Assembly: GCA_018699415.1 (NCBI GenBank)
Contig: JABIQM010000090.1
Span: 1 to 39,226 of the forward strand
Source of the DNA: Acidimicrobiaceae bacterium
Lineage (GTDB): Bacteria > Actinomycetota > Acidimicrobiia > Acidimicrobiales > Aldehydirespiratoraceae
Direction: 5' to 3'
Length of the DNA: 39,226 nt
The notes beneath the pieces are model-generated. The model was given only the letters and a program-made list of their open reading frames with translations. It made no database searches and was not told where the DNA came from. Below, in pieces: positions 1-8,753 of the stretch. Made by a program: the position numbers and the translations under genes. Position 1 is the first letter of the stretch, and each line of letters begins with the position of its first letter.

Positions 1-1055
1 GCTATCTGGGCGAGCCCTTGAGCGAGGCGGATCGGTATTTCTCGGACCCGCTTGTATGGATAGAGAATTGCAATGGCACCCACGTTGAACAATGTGTGCA
101 CAAGACCAATAGTGAGTGCTTCTGGTTTACTCGCTGCAAGAGCAGCAAGCAGGGCAGTGATCGTCGTACCGACGTTGGCGCCGAGGGTCACGGGGTAGAT
201 GTTGTGGATGGAGACTACGCCGGCGGCAGCGAGAGGCACCATGATCGAGGTCGTGATACTCGACGACTGCACCGAAATGGTGATGATCATGCCGAGCAGC
301 ATGGCCACAGAACCGCCACCGCTGCCGAGCACTGCGTTGAGCGAACGCTCAACGCGGTCGGCCACAAGGCGGCGCATATTTTTGGTGATGAAGGTGAGGG
401 CGAGGAGAACGATCCCGATGCCTGTGACCACCATGATGGTGCCGAGCACGTTTTCTTCGAGACCGAGGTTGCTATAGCCGTCCCTTAGCCAGTTGACAGG
501 CTCTTTCACCCACTTTTTGACTGGACTCTTCCACTCGCTGCCTGCTGCGCCGACGAGTTGCTCACTGATCGATTCGGCGGCTCCGGAGAGCCAGCCCGTG
601 AGCAGTTCGAACGGGAGCAGAATCATCACGGCGAGAAGGTTGAAGAAGTCGTGAACCGTGGCGGCTGCGAAGGCTCGCTTGAAGTCTTCGCTTTGACGGA
701 TCGAGCCGAGCGACACGAGGGTGTTGGTGACGGTGGTGCCGATATTGGCGCCCATGATCATGGGTACGGCAGCGTCGACGCCGAGGGCGCCGGAAGCGAC
801 CAAGCCGACGATCACTGAGGTGCTCGCCGACGATGACTGGACAAGAACTGTGCCGAGGATGCCGACGAACAGTCCAGCCAGCGGGTTGTTGACGCCTTCG
901 AACAGCTGCGCCTGGGTATCAGCCCCCATCACCTTGATGCCGCCCTCAAGCAGGCCGACACCAACAAGGAAGATGTAGATGAGCGTCACAACCAGAACGG
1001 CGCGCGCCCCGGTCGGCATCTCTCGTGATGCCAGGGGAGTTGTCGTCTGAGCCAT
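1..1055 (-). CDS. Na+/phosphate cotransporter (NptA/PNaS family), 3' end outside window
   Basis: Inner-membrane sodium-coupled phosphate importer. The reading frame is open from ATG at 1055 to the window edge (351 codons), so the C-terminus is missing. Two copies of the QSSS signature of the PNaS (SLC34-like) family are visible at residues 73-76 (followed by ASTS) and 263-266 (followed by ITTS), each inside an inverted repeat of hydrophobic helices. This is the normal two-repeat architecture. Many bacterial members carry a C-terminal PhoU domain, and the cut hides whether this one does. The gene diverges from the PhoU-kinase gene across a PHO box about 56 nt from its start, so phosphate-starvation induction is likely. 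I see no clear ribosome binding site. The family call is firm; substrate preference is by family. Confidence 0.9.
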   Translation of the reverse strand, partial: MAQTTTPLASREMPTGARAVLVVTLIYIFLVGVGLLEGGIKVMGADTQAQLFEGVNNPLAGLFVGILGTVLVQSSSASTSVIVGLVASGALGVDAAVPMIMGANIGTTVTNTLVSLGSIRQSEDFKRAFAAATVHDFFNLLAVMILLPFELLTGWLSGAAESISEQLVGAAGSEWKSPVKKWVKEPVNWLRDGYSNLGLEENVLGTIMVVTGIGIVLLALTFITKNMRRLVADRVERSLNAVLGSGGGSVAMLLGMIITISVQSSSITTSIMVPLAAAGVVSIHNIYPVTLGANVGTTITALLAALAASKPEALTIGLVHTLFNVGAIAILYPYKRVREIPIRLAQGLAQI

Positions 1056-1110
1056 AGCGAGAGCGAACGTAGCACTACAGTTTTGAGGTCAACGCCACCC
1101 GGGCTGCGTC

Positions 1111-1154
1111 GTTCACCAATCGTTCACCTGATTGAACGGGCCCGTTTACCCAAG
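1111..1154 (+). promoter_or_regulatory. PHO box (direct repeats for a RegX3/PhoP-type regulator)
   Basis: GTTCACC occurs at 1111 and again at 1122, exactly 11 nt apart, and a near copy GTTTACC lies at 1144, in the same 11-nt register after one degenerate unit at 1133. This matches the known actinobacterial PHO box, built of 11-nt direct repeat units with a GTTCACC core (Streptomyces PhoP; mycobacterial RegX3 sites are related). It sits between the divergent phosphate cotransporter and the PhoU-kinase/response-regulator genes, so the regulator encoded at 2681 probably autoregulates and controls both sides. Confidence 0.75.
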
Positions 1155-1241
1155 GCCTTCTCTGTGTCGAGAACAGGCACACTGATGCAGGTGTGGCACG
1201 CTTGTGAGAGGGCAGTGTTTTTGCCGAGTGAGGAGCCGCCC

Positions 1242-2684
1242 GTGACCACTATTCCAACAGGTCTGACGGAGCGCTTGGCCGTGATCGAACAGGACCTGTT
1301 GGCGATGGTCGAGATGGTCGTCGAGCGAGTCGGGCTGGTCACTTCAGCACTGCTCGAGGGTGATGTTGCGACTGCTGACCAGTTGGTCGACGCCGACGAT
1401 GATATCGACCTCCTTTCGTACCAGGTCGAAGAGGGATGCATTGCCGCATTGGTTCGCGAACAGCCGCTCCAGGTTGATCTTCGGTTCGTAGTCGCGGCTA
1501 TGCACATCAACATGGACGTCGAGCGCAGCGGCGATCTGGTGAGCAACATCGCAAAGGCCGTCGGACGGCTGCAAGGGTCCCGACCCGATGATCAGATGCG
1601 TGATCTTGTTGCCCGAATGTCGGCGCAGGCCCAGCTATTGATGCGCCGTGCCGCAGAGTCTCTTCGCACCCGCGACTCAACACTGGCGGAGTCGATCGAC
1701 GAGCTCGACGACGTGCTCGACGATCTTCACTACTACTACACCCAGCACGTCATCTCTGATGCTCGTCGCGGCGGCCTCGATCCACAACAATCGCTACAAC
1801 TGGCCCTGGTCGGACGATTTTATGAACGAATCGGCGACCACGCTGAGAATGTCGGCGAGCGCGTCCGCTATATCGTCGATGGCTGGCTTCCAGAGATCCA
1901 GGCTGCGCAACGAGCACGAACACGGTCTGAGGGTCCCGAGCCGCGGCCGACACGAGGACTCGCAGTGATTGATTCAATCGCTGAGTCGCGGCGGGTGGAT
2001 GCCATCCGGCGGGACTTTGTCGCCAACGTTTCACACGAGTTGAAGACGCCGGTGGGAGCGATCTCGCTGTTGGCCGAGGCACTTGAAGGCGACCAAGATG
2101 TCGAGGACCGCAAGCGCTTGACGGAGATGCTCCGTCGGGAGGCCACGCGGGTCGGCGACATCATCGACGACCTCTTGGAGCTGACTCGCCTCGAGGAAAC
2201 CGAGACATCGTTCGATGTGCTCGATCTCGATCTCATCGTGCATGCGGCGATCGAGAAGGTTCGGTCGTTTGCCGACGGAAACGGTGTCGAGATTTCGACG
2301 GTCGGGCTTCCGGCCGAGCTCTCGGTGTCCGGTGACCGCCGCCAGTTGGTGCGAGCCCTGACGAATCTTCTCGACAACGCAGTTCGGTATTCTGATCCCG
2401 AGCAGCTGATTGTTGTCTCGGTAGAGGCCATCGAGGATGGCGCGTCGATCACCGTCAAAGATGATGGGGTCGGAATACCCCGCGCTGAGCTGGAGCGTGT
2501 CTTCGAGCGCTTTTATCGAGTCGATCGGGCGCGGAGCCGGGACTCGGGTGGCACGGGGCTGGGCTTAGCGATCGTTCGCCATGTGGCTCAGAACCACGGT
2601 GGGAAGGTGCTGGTCGAATCAAAGCCCGACGAAGGCTCCAGCTTCTCTATGCATCTACCAGCGGCGGGTACGGTGAACCCATGA
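1242..2684 (+). CDS. PhoU-histidine kinase fusion (SenX3-like phosphate sensor kinase)
   Basis: Predicted cytosolic phosphate-signalling kinase of 480 residues. The start is GTG at 1242 because AGGAG lies six bases upstream; the frame is open further upstream but without such a site. Residues about 8-225 are a PhoU domain in two repeats, each with the PhoU metal-site motif: MDVERSGDLVSN at about 91-102 and YERIGDHAEN at about 195-204. A HisKA domain follows, with H-box VANVSHELKTP and phospho-acceptor His265. The HATPase has an N-box (LTNLLDNAVRY), a G1 box (DDGVGIP) and a G2 box (GGTGLGLAIV). No membrane segment or PAS domain is seen, unlike SenX3 or PhoR. PhoU normally signals Pst status to such kinases as a separate protein, and here it is built in. 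The stop overlaps the response regulator start (ATGA), so the two are translationally coupled. Confidence 0.88.
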   Translation: MTTIPTGLTERLAVIEQDLLAMVEMVVERVGLVTSALLEGDVATADQLVDADDDIDLLSYQVEEGCIAALVREQPLQVDLRFVVAAMHINMDVERSGDLVSNIAKAVGRLQGSRPDDQMRDLVARMSAQAQLLMRRAAESLRTRDSTLAESIDELDDVLDDLHYYYTQHVISDARRGGLDPQQSLQLALVGRFYERIGDHAENVGERVRYIVDGWLPEIQAAQRARTRSEGPEPRPTRGLAVIDSIAESRRVDAIRRDFVANVSHELKTPVGAISLLAEALEGDQDVEDRKRLTEMLRREATRVGDIIDDLLELTRLEETETSFDVLDLDLIVHAAIEKVRSFADGNGVEISTVGLPAELSVSGDRRQLVRALTNLLDNAVRYSDPEQLIVVSVEAIEDGASITVKDDGVGIPRAELERVFERFYRVDRARSRDSGGTGLGLAIVRHVAQNHGGKVLVESKPDEGSSFSMHLPAAGTVNP

Positions 2685-3382
2685 CCTCTGCGGTGAGCGT
2701 CCTAGTAGTCGACGATGAGCCTGCATTTCGAGAAGGTCTGCGCCAGGCGCTTGCCCAGGAAGGCTTTCTTGTCCATCTGGCTGCCGATGGGGTTGAAGCC
2801 TTAGAGGTCTGGCGTGCCACGCACCCGGATTTGGTCCTCCTCGATGTGATGTTGCCGCGAATGTCTGGAATCGACGTTTGCCGAGAAATTAGAGCAGTCA
2901 ACGAGACACCGGTGATCATGGTGTCGGCCCGCAACGAGGAGATCGACGCGGTCATCGCCTTGGAGGTAGGGGCTGATGACTATGTCACCAAGCCGTACCG
3001 CGTGAGGGAACTGGTGGCCCGTATGCGAACTGTGCTGCGTCGGACCAACGTTGCCCAGGCTGTTGCGGCCGGGGTCGAAAGCGTGCTGGTGGTCGCAGAT
3101 CTCGTTCTCGACCGTGAGCGTCACGAGGTGAGCCGCGGCAGCGAGCCGATCCAGCTGCCGTTGAAGGAGTTCGACCTCTTGGCGCTCTTGATGGAAAATG
3201 GCGGACTCGTCGTCACTCGTCAAACCCTGATCGACCGAGTCTGGGGGTACGACTACGTTGGCGACACCAAAACGCTCGACGTCCACATCAAACGCTTACG
3301 AGCCAAGATCGAGGTGACCCCCGAGACCCCCGAACGCATTGTCACCATCCGCGGCCTCGGCTACAAACTTACCGTCGACTGA
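2681..3382 (+). CDS. regX3: OmpR/PhoB-family response regulator (RegX3/PhoP-like)
   Basis: DNA-binding response regulator of 233 residues. The receiver domain covers about 1-120 with the acidic pair D11/D12, phospho-acceptor D55 (LLLDVMLP), S82 and K104. A winged-helix Trans_reg_C domain follows at about 135-232, including the typical LKEFDLLALLMENGG and TLDVHIKRLRAKIE segments. Its ATG overlaps the stop of the kinase gene by four bases, so it is the partner of that PhoU-kinase. By family it binds PHO boxes such as the one at 1111 and controls phosphate uptake genes, here probably the divergent cotransporter and its own operon. The symbol follows the mycobacterial orthologue; PhoP or PhoB would be equally fair. 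Confidence 0.9.
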   Translation: MTSAVSVLVVDDEPAFREGLRQALAQEGFLVHLAADGVEALEVWRATHPDLVLLDVMLPRMSGIDVCREIRAVNETPVIMVSARNEEIDAVIALEVGADDYVTKPYRVRELVARMRTVLRRTNVAQAVAAGVESVLVVADLVLDRERHEVSRGSEPIQLPLKEFDLLALLMENGGLVVTRQTLIDRVWGYDYVGDTKTLDVHIKRLRAKIEVTPETPERIVTIRGLGYKLTVD

Positions 3383-3436
3383 GTTGGCGCGATTCCTGCG
3401 ACGAGCACTGCATCTTGAGGTGTCGCACCGGCTCGC

Positions 3437-3442
3437 TAGGGT
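3437..3442 (+). promoter_or_regulatory. -10-like hexamer for pcrA, possible leaderless start
   Basis: TAGGGT lies seven bases before the ATG of the helicase gene and no Shine-Dalgarno sequence is visible. A transcription start about seven bases beyond the -10 would fall on the ATG. No convincing -35 element is seen. Confidence 0.35.
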
Positions 3443-3449
3443 TGCTTGA

Positions 3450-5672
3450 ATGCCTGATGAGCGCCTCCTTGATGGCCTGAACCCCGCCCAGTACGACGCT
3501 GTCGTCCACGAAGGCGGGCCCCTACTGGTTGTCGCCGGTGCGGGCTCGGGCAAGACACGGGTACTCACCCACCGCATTGCCCATCTGATCGAGCAGGGAC
3601 TTTCACCGTTCGAGATTCTCGCCATCACCTTTACCAACAAGGCAGCGGGGGAGATGAAGCATCGCGTTGGTGGCCTGATCGGCCCGGTGGCCGAGAAAAT
3701 GTGGGTCTCCACCTTTCACGCTGCATGTGTGCGGATCCTGCGGCGTGATGTTGCCCGCCTCGGGTTCCCCGGACGCTTCTCGATCTATGATCAAGCCGAT
3801 GCAGTGCGTCTGACCGGCTATGTGATCCGCGATCTCAACCTCGACCCGAAGCGGTTCCCGCCACGGTCGATCCACGCGGCTATTTCAACGGCCAAGAATG
3901 AAAATGTCGGGGCCGAACAGTTCGCTGTCGAGGCTGAGCAGATCTTCCAGCGCAAGATCGCTGAGGTCTACGCCGAATACCAGCGCCGCCTGCTGAGTGC
4001 TGGAGCGATGGACTTCGACGATTTGTTGATGCGCACCTCGGAACTGTTCCGCCTCCACCCCGACGTGCTCGATCATTGGCGCCGCCGTTTCGGTCATGTT
4101 CTCGTTGACGAGTATCAGGACACGAACCCCGTCCAGAACGATCTTGTCCTCATGCTCAGCGAGGAGCACCGTCAGGTCACCGTGGTGGGAGACAGCGACC
4201 AATCCGTGTACTCCTTTCGAGGCGCTGATATTCGCAACATCCTTGAGTTTGAAGAAGCGTTCCCGGATGCCTCGGTGATCGTGCTCGAACAGAACTATCG
4301 CTCGACTCAGTCGATCCTCGATGCGGCCAACGCCGTGATCTCCCGGAACGTCGGGCGCAAGCCGAAGGATCTCTGGACCGACGAGGGTCCTGGCGAGAAG
4401 ATCGCCCGCTATCACGCCGACGACGAGTCCGATGAGGCCCAGTTCGTGGCCAACGAACTTGCCAAGCTTCATGACCACGACCAGATGCGTTGGGACGAGA
4501 TGGCGGTCTTTTACCGCACCAACTCGATGTCTCGCGTGATCGAAGAATTTCTAGTACGGGTCGGTATCCCCTACAAAGTTGTCGGTGGTACCCGCTTCTA
4601 CGATCGACGCGAGGTCAAGGATGCGGTGGCCTATCTGCGCGCCGTGATCAATCCGACCGACGAGGTCAGCGTTAAGCGGGTGCTGAACACCCCGAAGCGC
4701 GGTGTGGGCGATTCGTCCGTCGGCAAGCTCGACGTCTGGGCGACGACAAACGGCGAATCGTTTGATCAAGCACTGATTCGATTCGACGAGGCCGGGGTGA
4801 GCGGACGGGCTGCCACCGGCATCGAGAAGTTCCTCGTCCTCACCACCGAAATCCGAAAGCTTGACGCCGGCCCCGCCACGATCATCGAGGAAGCACTCGG
4901 CCGATCCGGCTATCTCGAACAGCTACAGATCGAGCGATCGGTCGAATCTGAGGGCCGGCTCGAGAATCTCAGCGAACTTGTTGGTATGGCCAGAGAGTAC
5001 GAGACGGTCGATGAGTTCCTTGAGCAGATCTCCCTCGTCTCCGATACCGATGGTCTCGATGACGAGGAGTCGTCGGTCACCCTCATGACGTTGCACGCGG
5101 CGAAGGGCCTGGAGTTCCCGGTGGTGTTCTTGGTGGGTATGGAGGACGGAGTCTTCCCCCACATCCGCGCCCTCGGAGAACCAACTGAACTCGAAGAAGA
5201 ACGCAGGCTTGCCTACGTGGGAATCACTCGGGCTATGCGAAAGCTGCACCTGACAAGTGCGTGGAGCCGAATGATGCACGGCACAACCCACTACAACCCG
5301 CCGAGTCGGTTCCTCGACGAGATCCCCAACGAACTCATTGAAGAGATCGGTGGGTCACGCATGCTTCGCAGCCGTCGTGATCGAAGCGACAGCGACACAT
5401 CGGGTCGCACCTTTGGCGGGGGTGGCGGGCGAGCGAGCGAGACTCGGGACAGCATGGTCGAGCAGGCCCTGCCCGCCGCCAATCGCCCCACACAGTCTGG
5501 GGCGGAGGCCTTGGGCCTTCGGGTCGGCGACGGTGTTCGCCACGGTCAGTGGGGTGAAGGCGTGATCGTCGATATCGAGGGAACGGGCGACAAGGCTGAG
5601 GCGTCCGTTCATTTCCCGAACGTCGGCGAAAAGCGGCTCTTGCTCAGCTGGGCACCTCTGGAGAAGATCTAG
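3450..5672 (+). CDS. pcrA: ATP-dependent DNA helicase PcrA/UvrD1
   Basis: Superfamily 1A 3'-5' DNA helicase of 740 residues, acting in nucleotide excision repair, replication restart and transcription-coupled repair. Motifs in order: Q-motif LNPAQ at 10-14, Walker A AGAGSGKT at 29-36, motif Ia (AITFTNKAAGEM), Walker B DEYQDTN, motif III VGDSDQSVYSFRGADI, motif IV QNYRST, motif V TLHAAKGLEF and motif VI AYVGITRA. All are intact. A glycine/serine-rich low-complexity linker at about 640-690 leads to a C-terminal Tudor-like module (about 690-740, VGDGVRHGQWGEGVI), which in PcrA homologues contacts RNA polymerase. The gene stands alone, converging on the GGDEF-EAL gene. The ATG at 3450 fits the family N-terminus. 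Confidence 0.95.
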   Translation: MPDERLLDGLNPAQYDAVVHEGGPLLVVAGAGSGKTRVLTHRIAHLIEQGLSPFEILAITFTNKAAGEMKHRVGGLIGPVAEKMWVSTFHAACVRILRRDVARLGFPGRFSIYDQADAVRLTGYVIRDLNLDPKRFPPRSIHAAISTAKNENVGAEQFAVEAEQIFQRKIAEVYAEYQRRLLSAGAMDFDDLLMRTSELFRLHPDVLDHWRRRFGHVLVDEYQDTNPVQNDLVLMLSEEHRQVTVVGDSDQSVYSFRGADIRNILEFEEAFPDASVIVLEQNYRSTQSILDAANAVISRNVGRKPKDLWTDEGPGEKIARYHADDESDEAQFVANELAKLHDHDQMRWDEMAVFYRTNSMSRVIEEFLVRVGIPYKVVGGTRFYDRREVKDAVAYLRAVINPTDEVSVKRVLNTPKRGVGDSSVGKLDVWATTNGESFDQALIRFDEAGVSGRAATGIEKFLVLTTEIRKLDAGPATIIEEALGRSGYLEQLQIERSVESEGRLENLSELVGMAREYETVDEFLEQISLVSDTDGLDDEESSVTLMTLHAAKGLEFPVVFLVGMEDGVFPHIRALGEPTELEEERRLAYVGITRAMRKLHLTSAWSRMMHGTTHYNPPSRFLDEIPNELIEEIGGSRMLRSRRDRSDSDTSGRTFGGGGGRASETRDSMVEQALPAANRPTQSGAEALGLRVGDGVRHGQWGEGVIVDIEGTGDKAEASVHFPNVGEKRLLLSWAPLEKI

Positions 5673-5775
5673 CGACGAGTCTCTCGCAGCGCTTGCGATG
5701 AACCGGGCTTGGCTCACTCGACTCCGGCTACCGGCTGCACGAACGTGGTGTTACCCCATTGACGACGCTGGATCG

Positions 5776-5795
5776 AACTCGATCTGGCTCGAGTT
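5776..5795. terminator. Weak hairpin between convergent genes
   Basis: AACTCGA at 5776-5782 is the reverse complement of TCGAGTT at 5789-5795, with a six-base loop. It lies in the 165-base gap between the convergent pcrA and GGDEF-EAL genes. No T-tract follows on either strand, so a terminator role is tentative. Confidence 0.3.
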
Positions 5796-5837
5796 GTCGC
5801 GCTGGCGTATGAACGAATCTACATTGTCGGAATCGCG

Positions 5838-8753
5838 TCAAGCCCTGGCGATGAGAGTGTTGGCTGGGGTGGCGCCGAGTTCCTGCTGGGCTGTGAGCGC
5901 ACAGCGAAGTTCGTTTGCCGGTATTGCTCTGTGGAAGAGGTAGCCCTGGGCCCGCTCACACCCGAGACCACGCAGGGCCTGTGCCTGTGCCTCAGTCTCC
6001 ACACCCTCTGCAACGACGTCGAGATTCAGCGCTCGGGCCAGCGACAATATCGAGTTGATGAACTTCACGCTGTCAGGGTCAGTTGTGAGGTCACTCACGA
6101 ACGCTTTATCGATTTTCAACGAGTCGACCTTGAGTCGCTTCAGGTGTGACAGTGAGCTGTACCCCGTGCCGAAATCGTCCAACGCGAGATGGATGCCGAG
6201 TTGACTCAGTTCAGTGAGAACCTGCTCGGCAAGTGTGAGATCTCGGACCATGGCCGACTCGGTCACTTCCAGACAGAGGCGCTCTCTATCGAGCCCCGTC
6301 TTGTTCAAAACATCGACCACCCGTGCATGTATTGACGTGTCGTCACAGATCTGTGACGCCGCAAGGTTGACCCTGACGAGCGCGGCCTCGGATCCGCCAG
6401 GCCAACACGCTGCTTCTGTACACGCCTGCTTGAGGACGAATGACCCGATGTCTGTGGCAAGCCCCATTTCTTCGGCTTCTTCCATAAACATCGCCGCAGC
6501 GAGAAGACCGCGTTCTGGGTGCTGCCATCGAATGAGCGCCTCCGCGCCGATGATTCTGCCGGTCAGCAGTGAGACCTCGGGCTGATAGTGGACTTCGAGC
6601 TCGTGGTGATCGATGGCCCTTCGCAGCTCAGACTCTAAACGCTGACGAGCCTCAATCTCTGCTTGCAAATTGCGGTCGAACAGTGCGAGACGGCGTCCGC
6701 CAGCGTCCTTTGCTTTGTACATGGCGGTGTCTGCGTGGATGAAGGCGAGATCGGCCTCGTCCACGCTTTTCCAGAATGCGATCCCGGCACTCAACGAGGG
6801 GTAGAGGCGGTGGGATCCGAGTTCCACGGCTGAACCGACGTTCTCGATCAAGGTCTGGACAAGTTCTTGAGCTTCGTCCTCGTCGATTGGTCCCTGGAAG
6901 ACAATCGCGAACTCGTCACCTCCGAGCCGCCCTACGGCATCCCCGGGACGAACGTGCTCGGTCAACCGGGTCGCAACCTCGCGAAGAAGACGGTTTCCGG
7001 TTTCATGTCCAAGCGAGTCATTGACGTACTTGAATCTGTCAAGATCGATGATAACGAGAGCCCCAGATCCCGACTCGTGCTCCATCTCCATGATCCGATG
7101 GCGGAGGCCTCGACGGTTCATGAGGCTCGTGAGCTCGTCATATTCGGCGAGAAGTTCGAGCTTGAGTTCAGCCTTTCGCTGGTCGGTGATGTCCTCGACG
7201 TGAATGAGAATGAACGGCTCGTCGTATGCGGTCGTTACTTCTACACATCGCATCCTCGCGAGTATGGGCCGCCCACCCGGACCCCTGTAGATCACGCGCG
7301 AGGGAGGATGCATGGCGAAGTCAGTCTGATCCCGGGTGATCTCCTCAAACATCCACTCAGAAGATGCTCGAAACGCCACGTCAATATCGTCGGAGTTCGT
7401 GTAGAGAACCCTCTCGGGGAGGGTCCCGACCAGCGGTTCCATCGTCGACTCTCCGAGCAGCTCCAAGAATGCCTTGTTGCAATGGAGAAGCCGGGAGTCC
7501 TTCCAACTTCGATGCACAATTGAGACCGGTGAGGAATCAAGCGCCGCAGTGGTTCGCGATTCGGTGGCCAAGCGGTTTTCGACTGCGACGATTGTTGCGC
7601 TCAGCCGCTCGAGAGCTTCGATCTTGTCGTCACCCAACGGATCTTGGTTCAAGGTTGCAACGATGAGAATAAAAGAAGGTTGGCCCAGAGGGCCCCCGCG
7701 CACTACTGCGAGCCGACTCGGGTTCGCGAGCGTGGGTCGCTCAGGCGTTAACTGAACCGTACGTCCCGCCTCGCGTGCCGCATCCAGGAAATCGCTACTG
7801 CCGAATTCTTCGGTATTCGCGATGACGTGTTCGCTGAAATCTTCACTGTGCCACGATCTGGCGCGGACATAGCGTTGCGTCTGGTAATCAACGGCCCAGT
7901 CGACGATGCTCGGCACCTCGAGGAGTTCTGCGGTCTCGCGCAGGCTTTCTTGGAGCAAATTGTCGAACGTTTCAAGATTGGAGGCGAGGAGGTCAGCGGC
8001 GCTCTTCATCATGCTGTTGTGAGCCTTCGCCTGACGTCGGGCGACTTTATCGAGCTGCGATTCGAGGTCTACCCGGCGCGTGAACTGACGAAGCAGGATC
8101 ATGGCTCCGCGCAGTAAATAGTCGATTGCCGTCGCCGTACCATCGGCATCGTCCAAGTACGAGATGGTTGCCACGGTGAGGGTCTCGTCGTTCTTGGCGA
8201 TCACCCCGGCGCTGACTCGAGTTTCGAAAATCGTTTTGGGTAGGTCTTCGAACATTTCGCTGGGTTCCATCGTGAGCACAGAGCCCACGTCAGCACCGAT
8301 CATGGAGACGAGCCACGGCCCGGGCCTCAATGAAGGCAACGACGATTCGAGGGCTTCAGATACGGACGTTTTAGCGTGCCATTGCGCTGTGCAAGCGGTG
8401 GAGAGTGAGCGGGTATCAATTTCCCAGATAGCTGCTCCGGATACCCCGGAAGCTCTCCCAAGAGACGCGAGTGCTGCATTGATTGCTTCGTCAGCAGCAT
8501 CGAAACTTGCTGTGTTGAGTGCTTCGCCGATCTCCCAAAGTGCAGCGTGGCTGGATGCCACTCGCGACGACTGCAGTTCTGCCAGGGCCTCGCGGAGCTC
8601 GCCGTTTCGCTCGACAACTTCTCGCTCAAGAGATTCCTTCACCGCGTTCAGTTCGCGGAGTTTCGCCTCAGCGATCTTCTCGGCTTGGAAACGCGCTGTC
8701 CGTTCGCGAAGAGCCCGCTTTTCGATCCGTTTGACCTGGTGTGACTCAGTCAT
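5838..8753 (-). CDS. GAF-PAS-GGDEF-EAL cyclic-di-GMP enzyme (H-NOX partner)
   Basis: Bifunctional-type c-di-GMP synthase/phosphodiesterase of 971 residues. The ATG at 8753 overlaps the stop of the H-NOX gene (ATGA); a further upstream start is possible but would intrude on that gene. Order: N-terminal coiled coil (about 10-65), two probable GAF-like sensory regions (about 66-230 and 250-395), a PAS domain (about 400-525), GGDEF (motif intact at 611-615, preceded by the RPGD inhibitory site five residues earlier) and EAL (intact at 738-740 with DDFGTGYSS at 859 and EGVE at 916). Both catalytic sites look functional. No membrane segment is seen, so it is probably cytosolic. The coupled H-NOX probably controls it, as in described H-NOX/HaCE pairs. 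Which activity dominates cannot be read from sequence. Confidence 0.92.
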   Translation of the reverse strand: MTESHQVKRIEKRALRERTARFQAEKIAEAKLRELNAVKESLEREVVERNGELREALAELQSSRVASSHAALWEIGEALNTASFDAADEAINAALASLGRASGVSGAAIWEIDTRSLSTACTAQWHAKTSVSEALESSLPSLRPGPWLVSMIGADVGSVLTMEPSEMFEDLPKTIFETRVSAGVIAKNDETLTVATISYLDDADGTATAIDYLLRGAMILLRQFTRRVDLESQLDKVARRQAKAHNSMMKSAADLLASNLETFDNLLQESLRETAELLEVPSIVDWAVDYQTQRYVRARSWHSEDFSEHVIANTEEFGSSDFLDAAREAGRTVQLTPERPTLANPSRLAVVRGGPLGQPSFILIVATLNQDPLGDDKIEALERLSATIVAVENRLATESRTTAALDSSPVSIVHRSWKDSRLLHCNKAFLELLGESTMEPLVGTLPERVLYTNSDDIDVAFRASSEWMFEEITRDQTDFAMHPPSRVIYRGPGGRPILARMRCVEVTTAYDEPFILIHVEDITDQRKAELKLELLAEYDELTSLMNRRGLRHRIMEMEHESGSGALVIIDLDRFKYVNDSLGHETGNRLLREVATRLTEHVRPGDAVGRLGGDEFAIVFQGPIDEDEAQELVQTLIENVGSAVELGSHRLYPSLSAGIAFWKSVDEADLAFIHADTAMYKAKDAGGRRLALFDRNLQAEIEARQRLESELRRAIDHHELEVHYQPEVSLLTGRIIGAEALIRWQHPERGLLAAAMFMEEAEEMGLATDIGSFVLKQACTEAACWPGGSEAALVRVNLAASQICDDTSIHARVVDVLNKTGLDRERLCLEVTESAMVRDLTLAEQVLTELSQLGIHLALDDFGTGYSSLSHLKRLKVDSLKIDKAFVSDLTTDPDSVKFINSILSLARALNLDVVAEGVETEAQAQALRGLGCERAQGYLFHRAIPANELRCALTAQQELGATPANTLIARA

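Noticed and set aside
18-978. Rightward open frames opposite the phosphate cotransporter
   Set aside because: The leftward frame gives a continuous, recognisable transporter with both QSSS motifs; the rightward frames are short, low in hydrophobic order and resemble nothing.
5673-5837. Possible small RNA between pcrA and the GGDEF-EAL gene
   Set aside because: Only a weak seven-pair hairpin is seen, with no promoter-like element; two convergent transcripts explain the gap.
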